A stretch of DNA of 64,000 nt from Membranipora membranacea. Taxonomy: Eukaryota; Bryozoa; Gymnolaemata; Cheilostomatida; Membraniporidae. Numbering within the stretch: position 1 is the stretch's first letter; the number at the start of each line of letters is the position of its first letter. The stretch spans positions 4,838,001 to 4,902,000 of the forward strand of contig OU612067.1 of assembly GCA_914767715.1 (NCBI GenBank). The letters are read 5' to 3'. Shown here piece after piece: positions 55,125 to 64,000 of the stretch. Made by a program: the position numbers and the translations under genes. Under the pieces are notes generated by a model. The model ran no database searches, was not told the origin of the DNA, and saw only the letters and a list, made by a program, of their open reading frames with translations.

Positions 55125-56411
55125 AAGAAATACTGATCGATCGAGATTAATATTCTTGTTGGATGTTAACGAAATATCGGACTGCTGGCATTTTATGTAA
55201 AATGATATAATTAAAATTTTATTTAGCTATATTTTCATGGTCGAAATCATCCGAGGTGGCAATAACAAGCGGGAAAAATGTGTTTCAATGACTTCAGCAT
55301 ACTTGTATGACAAAAATTTGTGGGCCAAGAAATGTGAGTTTCTCATTTAGATCATCATTATGCAGAAATGAATATTTTTTTTAATTGTGTTTTATTAACT
55401 TGACTTTTGATTTGCTTTGTCAAAAAAATAGGTAGTACTATTTTGTTACGCTGCTGTTTATACCTCTGTATTTTTGTTTGTTGATGTTGTGTTTAGTATA
55501 GTTACAATTTAGTCCTCCAACTCAGGCTGTGTTGTCTCAGCATCTGTCTCAATATATATTTCATATTCACTCGTTAAACCACATACCACTTAATCAGCTA
55601 TAATTTTATTCTTCAAGTGAAGGCAATCCTATTTGTATCCTATCAGTGATGCATAACTAAAAATATTGCATCATTTTATTGATAGTACGAGTTAGAAGTG
55701 TTTCACTATAGTGAAGAGGCTTAGTGATGAAGGAGTGACTAAAATTGTAAGAGGAGTTTTCTTCATATTAAACAGTATACCACAACTCCATGAAAAAACA
55801 TTTCAAAATTTTATTACACAGTTGATAATAATTATTTCTTCTTCTAACATTACAAACTGAAAACTTGTCATTCAATAGGAGTATGAGTATGAGAGTAAAA
55901 TGAGCACTGAGCTCTGTAAACCTCAAATTATTCCACTAATCAAAATATCTAGTAATAGAATGTTTTGGTGTGTAAAGAGTTATCCTTATAGAAGCTCGGT
56001 TACAGTGCATGATAAATATAGAATATAGCAGTTATTATTCATTTAAAAACTTAGATATCTAAGACGATATCTTCGATCCAGTCTTAGAATGACATCTAAG
56101 ACAATATAAGACCTCTAATGGCAAACGAACATCTGAGACAATGAGCACTAGCTTTACTGGAATATATTCATTTTACAAATGAGTATAATGTCTTTCAGTG
56201 GGAATAACTCCAAAAACATCATGTCTATCCCTTGGATCTTGGTGATAATCTCAGTGATTTAGATCATAAGTGCTGTGATATCTATAAACTAAATCCATTA
56301 ATAGGTGATACATTAGAAAGTCCTTCTCAGTGTCAGTGATGAAATAACATGGTATGCAAGGAGTGCTCTATGCCAACACGTAATTAAACCGCACAAAACT
56401 ATGTGAAAAAC
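55125..56411. other. Spacer between convergent DEG/ENaC and neuropeptide genes
   Basis: It should hold the 3' untranslated regions of both genes. On the - strand an AATAAA (complement at about 55,675-55,680) could serve the neuropeptide gene. I see no coding segment. Confidence 0.5.
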
Positions 56412-59027
56412 CTAGCCCAAAAACTCCATGTATTTGCGCTTTTGTTCGTTGTCATAGATACCCTCCATTCTCTCTGGGGACCTTTTACCGAGAAACTCCA
56501 TCATTCTGCGTTTTGTTGGTGCATTCTGGGATGACTCTGACGAGTCCTCTGGTCGACTCATGATATCGTCTATAAGTTTATGGATTATCGCTCTCATCTT
56601 GTCACTGTCCGCCGCCATGCCGGTCTGAGTCGGTAAATCCGAGAGGTGATACAGAGGTCTCTCTTCTAAATCAACAACATCTGTAAAACGATCATCGTCG
56701 CATAATTGAATCCACATTTTTAGCCAAAATATGAATCACATAGCTATTAGTAAGACCAATAGAAATGCCTCAGTCTTATCATACCAGGTGTTGTTGATGT
56801 AAAGGTTATAGAAATAATGAATGTTTAATATCTTTCCGGTCATTAGGTTTAGGTTCGGTGTAGTCATTCAAAAGAGTTTTTGTGTCTGCATAATAATTAT
56901 TCCTGCTGATATAATTTTTTATTGGTCATAGTATATTGTTTAGGTCAGTTGGAAATCGTTTTGCACTTATCCTCCCACCTGTCCCAATTCCAATTATCAA
57001 AGGATTAGAGAACACCAATATCATCAAGACTTCACCTAGAAATCATGTTATCATTACGACATGATAACTATTCACCTAATCATCGCTGGCTATTATTAAA
57101 GCCTCCTAATTTCAAATTATACAATGTCAATTGTCAGCAACCTTCTAGTGTGCCTGTACCGTTCTCATCGCTTGACTTATAATTCCCCTAGATACTGATT
57201 GGTTTCTGATCTGACGCAATAATGCCATGTGAGGAACTGAAAATGACAGTCCCATTGCTTCGTTTTCAATTATTGCATTTATCCTGCCCGATTATCATCA
57301 ATTTTACTAATCACACTAAATAAGTCTGATGGAAGCTTAACAATGTTGTCGACCTGTATGATTCCAATTAGTTCACTGGCTAAACATGTATTATTATTTG
57401 CCTGCATGTTTGTATGCTTGGTATGAGGATGTAGCGCTGAGATTTCTTTATGCGAGGGAGGCAAATACAAGTGGCTGGCTTGTTAAGTCGACTTTATCAT
57501 TTCGATCTGTCGCCTTTGAAAAATCCTTTGAATTGAATCTATAAATTTCTACTTAAATTTTAGATTACGCTAGAAACAAAGAGGGTATCTAGACATTAAT
57601 AAAAAAGCTGGGAAAAACAGCTAAACGATAATCCTGTTTGAAATATTTTTTGATGCTTTCTAGATCTTTTTAAGTAATTGTTCTAATGAAGATTGATGAT
57701 TGGTGAATGATTTCATCAAAGTGTTATATGGATGGGGGCAACCACTGGGCACAAAACCAGGTGTACAAAATTATCATTAAAAATCATTAGTTAGGCCTAA
57801 ATATTATTGGTTGATATTGTGAGTGGTGTACTGAAATAAGTCAGCACCTTGACTCAATGATCCAAAGAGAATTTTAATTTTTCATTAAACACAACACAGA
57901 CGCATGACTAATTTTAGACTTGGACAATGGTGGGAAGGGATGGTTTAATTTATTGTTCACTTTTTCTCACACCCACTATTATTCAACAATCATAAATCGA
58001 TGTTTGATGTGACACCAAGGATGTATAGTATCTGCAGCCATTGAGTAAAAATATGACTCTCGGGAGCAAACCTATTCCCAGAGGAAATACAAACCTATGC
58101 GTGTTCAAAAGATCAGTCGTCGTGATCGACATATAATACCGGAATTGAGGTTTGTTCTTGTGCTATTCTTGCTAACTTATTTCTTTTTATTAAAACGCCC
58201 CAATGACGTAATATTATATGGACATTATCACTGACCCAGTGAAGGCAGTGGGGGTGGCTACTTAAACCTTGCATGACCTATATCAACCGGAAACTTACAA
58301 ATAACGGGGCCCCTAGGGAAGATGTGATTATGCTGTGAAGCATAATATGAACATCCTTGACAACAAACTATAGGGAATCTCATTGTAGCATTGAACATGA
58401 CCTTCCGCAACTTCACATTTTTTTGAGGAAAAAAGTTGAACTGAATATGAATCGGTCAGGCTGCAAGCTGAGAGCAACTTGGTACCAAAAAGTGGAGCCT
58501 CTATGGGTTTCTCAAACTTTGCTTTGGGATTTTAGAAGTTTTGCGAAAAACACTACCTATCATCGACCGGATCGATCATTCATGGGGATACTTGCTCTTG
58601 GCCAGTCTGGTAATGGGGCATTGCCTTCCCATCCTATAAACTCATTATCATTGCACAATGAAAATATCCAACTCAGTTCTGCCATTGAGCACAGGTTTGG
58701 TCAGGTCCGACACTAGCATTGGAGAGATGAAAGCTATAGCAGTTCAACTAAGAGCCCAACCCAGAAACATCCAGTCATGTTTAAACATTCTAATATCATT
58801 AGTGTTATCTATTATAAAACATGATTTTTCTAAATCACCTCATGCAAAAAAGAGATAAACTACAATATGGTCCCCTTTTTCATTGGCAGCGGACAGGTAT
58901 GCTCACCTGTGTTGACTTTTGACTCTTTGCTATAAGCTTCAAGAGGATTGATGGGATGACATAACGTCAGATGCCATAACGTAACCGCCAGCATCAAGCT
59001 CACCATAAGAGATGCTTTATGTTCCAT
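56412..59027 (-). CDS. EFLamide-type neuropeptide precursor
   Basis: Two coding exons (-): 59,027-58,907 and 56,680-56,412; 129 residues. A signal peptide covers about 1-23 (MEHKASLMVSLMLAVTLW...LTLC). The second exon ends with two amidation-ready repeats: KRRMMEFLGKR (97-107) and KRKYMEFLG, whose Gly is the last residue before TAG. Between them lies SPERMEGIYDNEQ bounded by dibasic sites. Predicted products are (R)MMEFL-amide and (K)YMEFL-amide. Peptides ending in EFL-amide are known in annelids and arthropods, and the annelid receptor is of the TRH-receptor type. The peptide would be secreted from neurons. An acceptor just before the first exon (complement of gtcctgaaaag at 59,051) shows a further untranslated 5' exon. 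The intron is 2,226 bases. Confidence 0.85.
56681..58906. other. Intron of the neuropeptide gene
   Basis: This is a long intron with no supported gene. A 119-codon open frame on the + strand (58,357-58,716) has no acceptable splice context or recognisable family and is treated as chance. Confidence 0.55.
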
Positions 59028-61384
59028 TGGAAATATATGGTTCTCTAGTGGTCCTGAAAAGAAAAGAGTAGTCAATATACACCATGCTCTTTTACCTTAG
59101 CTAGATTATATAATAAGTGAACAACATTCTCCCAGCAGCCGGTTAATTGTGTAGAAAAAAACAAAATAATGGATTTAGTGTACTTTGACATGCATGTACA
59201 ATATGTGGACAACCTCTGAAAATCAACAACAACTATAATAATTTTTTTTATCATTTTATCATTATGATACATTTCATCAGGGTCTCTGTGAGGTATAATA
59301 GTGGCAACGCAACTTTACTAACCAAAGATATTTTTACCCCGAATTGTTAGAGGGGTTTCATTCCACAATATTTTATCCTAAGCAATGACTTTGTGTCGAC
59401 CCATAACTGTCACCAGAGGGGTTTTAGTTCATGCTATGCTTAAATTATGTGGCTAAATTTCCACAACAGAGAAACTTCAAGTGTGAGAAAATTGTGATGA
59501 TGGCTATTTAAAAAGATATCACGGTGCAAAAGAAGACACCCACCTCTTCGATGAAGTTGAAATCCGAAAATTCTTTCTCTTCAGCAGATGGTGTCACAAT
59601 AATTTTCTGAGTCAGCAGTTCTTAGTAACTAATCTCACTCACTAACTGTCTCTCAAGGGTATTTATTTTATATACTCTTGTACTAAAAGCTATTCAAATT
59701 ATCTTTCATAAATTTTTAATGACACTTAATTTGATGATTTCACTGTTCTAGATATTGTTTTTCTCACATAAGAAGAAAAATGTTTCAGAAGAAGTGCTAT
59801 GTGTATCAGACTGTAAACCCTTGTATAAAGTGAGCAATGATAGTTGATGCTGCCGTTATATACCTGCCCTGTATCCCATCAGCGTCAGAGCTGCTCATCT
59901 CACCTGTATAATCAATAATTATTATATCAAATGAATTAGGATACCATTTGTATCACATATACTCACAAGGTAAGGATATATATCCCTACTCTGTGATATA
60001 CTCAGGCTGTCAAAAAGACAAAGACTGATAATATCGGCTGATTTTTTATTTGAAGTTATTCAGGGAATTTGGAGGGGGGGGGGGGGGCTTTTCGGGTTTG
60101 AACAGCTTTTTATAGTTTTTACAGCAACGGATATCAGGGCTATTTTTTTCGATTGAATGATGATGTACATCATTTACGATAAAATTGTCATTACATAATA
60201 TATGTCACAATGTGTTTTTGCTCATTTATATACAATGTGATTTGCTCTTTGGCCCTACACGGACAACAAAGGATACAAAAGTGACTTACACACTCATCAG
60301 GCTGATTCTCACTGCAAATGGATGTGAACTAACCTGCGAGCGCTACTCGAGTTTTTGTCCAACCACCCAAGCATTGGTCAAATCTACAGCTCTAAAAATC
60401 AGGCATTTATAGAGAGCCAATCATAACGATTTTTTATTATTTTATTTATTGCTACCAAAAACAAACAAGCAAGGACAAATTATGATACTGAAATCAAACA
60501 ACAGAGACTGGCTGTCAATTTTCTAACGAATAGAAAGAAGACAACGATACCACCATCCGCAGCATCGATCATCATCAACAAGTGTGTCATCAAGTGTTCT
60601 TGTTCATCTTTGTTGATATGTCTGCGATTGACAATACTAATAAAGTCAAATATGTAGAGGATACCGTACCCAATCATCACACTTAATCAACAACATTCAT
60701 TGCTTTCAACCAAAGCCGATAATAACTTAAATGGACGCTGTATGGATAATGGCTTGTATTAAATGCTAACAAACCAAGATGATGACCCTGAGTAATGCTT
60801 GTTACACTCAACAAATTAGCACACTTAAACTTAATGACCTAACTCTTGAATGAGCCAGCAGTGATTTACCTCCTAAATTCTATAATGACAAACTTAATGG
60901 GAATTTACTGGCAATAATACTAAAACATTGGAAAAAGAAAGAAAATGAGAACATAGTATGTTTCAATTATACCATCCAGCCATACATGAGAAACTTATCA
61001 AAACTTACAATAAGTCATTATTATTAGTTAGTGCTTACCACCATCTTATCTCCACACTTCTCAAAACCCATTAGCTCTTAACCACGATCAACGCTACCTC
61101 CAATAGCAAGCCATCTATTGTAATGGATAAATCAAATGATAAGGGATTCATGTTGCATTGTGGGAAAGGTGAATGCGCCGCTATGGTAATAGTAAGTATT
61201 ACTACTCACCGCTATGGTAATAGTAAGTATTACTACTCACCGCTGTGCACAGCTGGAAATTTTGTTCCCAATCAAAACATCTACCTTGTGTCACGAATGG
61301 TTTTGATGCCAGAGACTTCTGTTGAGTGAATTTTGTGGGGCTTGGTTTTTTCGTATCAGATTATAAGATTAATCAGTGTAATCA
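59028..61384. other. Spacer upstream of the neuropeptide gene
   Basis: No coding segment is supported. It holds a G tract near 60,073-60,088, the palindrome at 59,963 and a 31-bp direct repeat (two units and a part) starting at 61,178, 61,209 and 61,240. The neuropeptide 5' exon and promoter probably lie in the first few hundred bases. Confidence 0.5.
59963..59996. mobile_element. 34-bp imperfect palindrome with 5-bp target duplication
   Basis: The right arm reads TCACAGAGTAGGGATAT as complement and the left reads TCACAAGGTAAGGATAT, three mismatched pairs. TATAC flanks both sides exactly (59,958-59,962 and 59,997-60,001). The arms match the insertions at 11,503 and 11,594 about 48 kb away, so this is a dispersed, older member of the same family. 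Confidence 0.75.
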
Positions 61385-61600
61385 AAGAACAATATAGTGT
61401 GGTTTCATCTGCATATTCAAGATGCGTGTAGGTGGAGATAATTCATTGATAAATACAGCAAAAGACCTAACACTGTGCCCTGAGGGATGCCAATATTGAC
61501 ATTCTGAATCGACGAAAACAAAAACTCTATGAGATCTTCCAGGTAAAAAGTCTCTCACCAAACACATCAACAAAGGATGAAATTAAAGGGCAACCAAGGT
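61385..61600 (-). pseudogene. Decayed non-LTR retrotransposon reverse transcriptase fragment
   Basis: Read on the - strand in shifting frames, one sees FLPGRSHRVFVFVDSE, then NVNIGIPQGTVLG, then FINELSPPT, then YADETTLYC. This order matches the reverse transcriptase core of jockey/CR1-type LINEs (GVPQGSVLGPLLF...YINDL...YADDT). At least two frameshifts and a YADE in place of YADD show it is dead. No 5' or 3' end of a full element is visible. Confidence 0.75.
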
Positions 61601-61956
61601 TTCAAACAAGTTCTAATCGATTGATAGCAGATTGCACCTTCTGAATAGGGAAAAAGAAAAAATCTAATTCGGATGATTATTCAGCCAGAATTCTTGTGAA
61701 ACAATTCATCGATCTGGTACTCAAACTCAGCTAAAATAGAATACCACATAGCAGTTTCCTGTTCCTGTTATTATTTAGTCTGTGCTCTATCAATATTACA
61801 ATAATGTCTTGGAACCTCCCCTAAACTGAAGTGTTACCCAGCTTAGAGTCAGCAACTATTTAGAGTTTTGCATTGCGTCATGCACAAAGCTGATGCTGCC
61901 TATCACATTATTTACTACCCACTAATGCATTGCTACGAAACCTTGGTTGCCCTTTA
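61585..61956. repeat. 19-bp perfect inverted repeat pair, 372 bp across
   Basis: aaagggcaaccaaggtttc at 61,585-61,603 recurs as its exact complement at 61,938-61,956. The left arm abuts the LINE fragment. No target duplication is obvious, so this may be two separate LINE pieces in opposite orientation or a small foldback. Confidence 0.6.
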
Positions 61957-63841
61957 AAGTTGGGCAAGCTAGCATACCGTAACGTCTGCAGGCCTGGGCG
62001 CATCTTTCGGAGGGTTAGAAAAGTCAAACATTTATGGTAATAAAAATCTACCCATACAGTTATCGTAGTGTTCAATACTCTTTCTTTTTCAGTTGTCTAA
62101 TGACAGTGCTTTGAGACTAAGAGAAATGATTCATGCCCGTTAACAGTTGCTAATATTATATATATTATTATTTATTAACAGTTGTTAGTCACTGAATCAT
62201 GAATAGAACTGAGGTGAAAGGTTTGACCAGTTATGCCCATGTGTATTATGGTATGGATGGGCTGCCTCAACCACTATCTCGATAACACAAGTTGTGAAGG
62301 GCGATATGTAGAGGGTATCTGAAAAAGTCTAGAATTCCTGAAAAGAACTTTTGACACAGACAGGGTCCACATGGGATTCAGTTCAGTGACTTCCTGTTTG
62401 TTTACCCTCAAAATGGCATTTATACCATGGTCCGATCATCTGAGGGGCAGAGCGGTGTGTCTCTAAATTGCTCCATTTTGTTGGATCATGAATGACGTCA
62501 TACACTGGTGTTTACGATACAGCCTAAACGGCAGATACCTGCATGTGCTAACACTGTCCGCAGACTGACATTTTGACATTAAGCTTACTTACGTGGAACA
62601 ATAGGTAGCGTCGCACATCACTTACTGTAACTCATTACGATTGCCATTTCCATTAGATGCTCAGTTGATGAACTTTTAGAGAGTGATATAATGGGAAACT
62701 TTTTGCTGTCATTGATAACAGACGCTGTAAGTTTGAGGTTATTTCTAGCAATCCTAGGAGTTTGCCATATTGCACCATACGTTTGACAGTACGCATTGTC
62801 GCGTTGACCCACATGAAGGCCAATGTGATACAACATTTTATATCGATTATTGCAAAAATGCGGTTCATTAAACAGTAGTGTCCTTATGCTCAGTACATGG
62901 TTGGATGTGGTTGAAGTGCTCAAACTCTGTACAATTTGTGGTAGTGGTATGCCGATGGTGTTGTTTTGATATTGGAATACTATTAATCAGAGCATAGTTT
63001 GAGCACAATAACTGGACAGTATGAATTTCTGACAGAGAAAAGTGATGGAATTTTTTTTATATTTTGCTAAAACTTTTTGCAACAAAAGGTAAAGACTGCA
63101 GTCCCCTATCCACAGCATGTCAGCATTGCATATCAAAGTCTTTCAACTTTCAACTTTAACAATGTTACTTTGATCTTAGAGCAGGTTAAGGTCAGAATTT
63201 GCTACCAAACTGCATGCGTACAGGTCTAGGCTCTGGGGATGCGCCCAACTAGGTCAATCTTGAATCCCTGTAGGGAAGATTAGTGTCTCTTGGAGCTCTG
63301 GTCTTTGATTGTGTTGCATCATCAAAGCCCTGAACTCCCTCTAAGTTCATTGATCAAAGCTGCGTAGGATGGCTGTCAAGGCAAATGACAAAAGTATGAC
63401 TTCATGATTAGCAGCATGTTCTAGGTCCCCAAAATCTCAAAGTTGCACATTATTCGATGAGTTACGATAACATGGGGGTTGATGAATACATTGATTACAT
63501 TAATTAAGCTGCTTGGTTGATTCAACTGAGAAAGAAATCTCGCAAAATAAGATGTTGAAAGTCATCTGAATTTTTAGCTATTTCTTTTTAAGCATTTTAA
63601 CGCATAATTCACAACTGTTTGATGCGAATGCCGTCTTTGGCAGCAACATTTAATTGAAAATAAATGTAAATGTTTGCAAGGCTAGATATCCCAGACCTCA
63701 CAGTTTTAAAACTTAACCATGCTGGCCTATGTTGAATATCTCATTTTGCTGATCATCTTGGTTGGCAAACTATAATTTCCTTATCAGATGTTCACCGATC
63801 TTTAGTAATGCAGAAGTAATCACAGTTCTTATTTCATTAAG
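61957..63841. other. Spacer or intron before the RhoGEF exon
   Basis: No coding segment is recognised on either strand. It is probably the upstream intron of the + strand gene whose exon begins at 63,842, or an intergenic gap. Confidence 0.45.
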
Positions 63842-63952
63842 GCAGAGGAGAGAGCTAAAAAGAGAGCACTTGAGAAGAAGAGAACGACAATAAGAGAGCT
63901 AATATACACAGAAGAGAATTATCTCAGTAATGTACTGGAGAACCTTGTCAAT
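63842..63952 (+). CDS. RhoGEF exon: start of a Dbl-homology domain (partial gene)
   Basis: A 37-codon exon between an acceptor (tttcattaag) and a strong donor (gtaagtg). It encodes a Lys/Arg-rich helix (ERAKKRALEKKRTTIREL) running into IYTEENYLSNVLENLV. That is the first conserved helix of DH domains, pattern ELxxTExxYLxxLxxLV. DH proteins exchange GDP for GTP on Rho-family GTPases. The preceding charged segment could be the end of a coiled coil. The rest of the gene is outside the window, so the family member cannot be named. Confidence 0.75.
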
Positions 63953-64000
63953 GTAAGTGTTTATACAATATACTCACAGCTGTCACACCCCTCTCTGTAT

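Noticed and set aside
58357-58716. 119-codon + strand open frame inside the neuropeptide intron
   Set aside because: It has no domain and no conserved motif. Its length is within what chance allows in 64 kb.

Overview
This is nuclear DNA from an AT-rich animal genome. Genes are split by spliceosomal GT-AG introns of about 80 to 1,700 bases. tRNA genes carry introns, and MITE- and SINE-like repeats lie between and inside genes. An EFLamide-type neuropeptide precursor, a DEG/ENaC channel, an HMGB protein and mitochondrial CLPX and CHDH point to a bilaterian. EFLamide peptides are described from annelids, molluscs and arthropods, so a protostome, most likely a lophotrochozoan, is the best guess. 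The species cannot be named. All exon borders were read by hand from splice sites, reading phase and protein conservation. For each full gene the exon lengths add up to a whole number of codons.

Layout. 1-12,018: a segmental duplication (about 1-5,545 and 6,417-12,015). Each copy holds the last exon of a + strand gene and the last exon of a - strand four-transmembrane, claudin-like gene. Five intron-containing tRNA-Tyr genes lie in or next to it, most within inverted repeats. 10,733-15,509: the claudin-like gene (-). 17,223-19,005: a two-box HMGB gene (-). 19,897-29,133: CLPX (+), head to head with HMGB. 30,424-31,993: a doubtful small gene (-). 32,235-41,645: choline dehydrogenase (+), with two in-phase copies of the catalytic-histidine exon. 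45,592-55,124: a DEG/ENaC channel (+) with a Pro/Ala-rich extracellular insert and a furin-like site. 56,412-59,027: the EFLamide-type precursor (-). 61,385-61,600: a decayed LINE reverse transcriptase piece. 63,842-63,952: one exon opening a Dbl-homology RhoGEF domain (+).

The genes do not form a pathway. CLPX and CHDH both act in mitochondria, but nothing here shows they are co-regulated.

The most unusual signal is a set of very short palindromic insertions, 24-52 bp long, with ends TCA...TGA. Five have exact 5-bp direct duplications at their edges. Two sit in one arm of the segmental duplication and are absent at the matching sites of the other arm, so they appear to be mobile. The second most unusual is the duplicated catalytic exon in CHDH.
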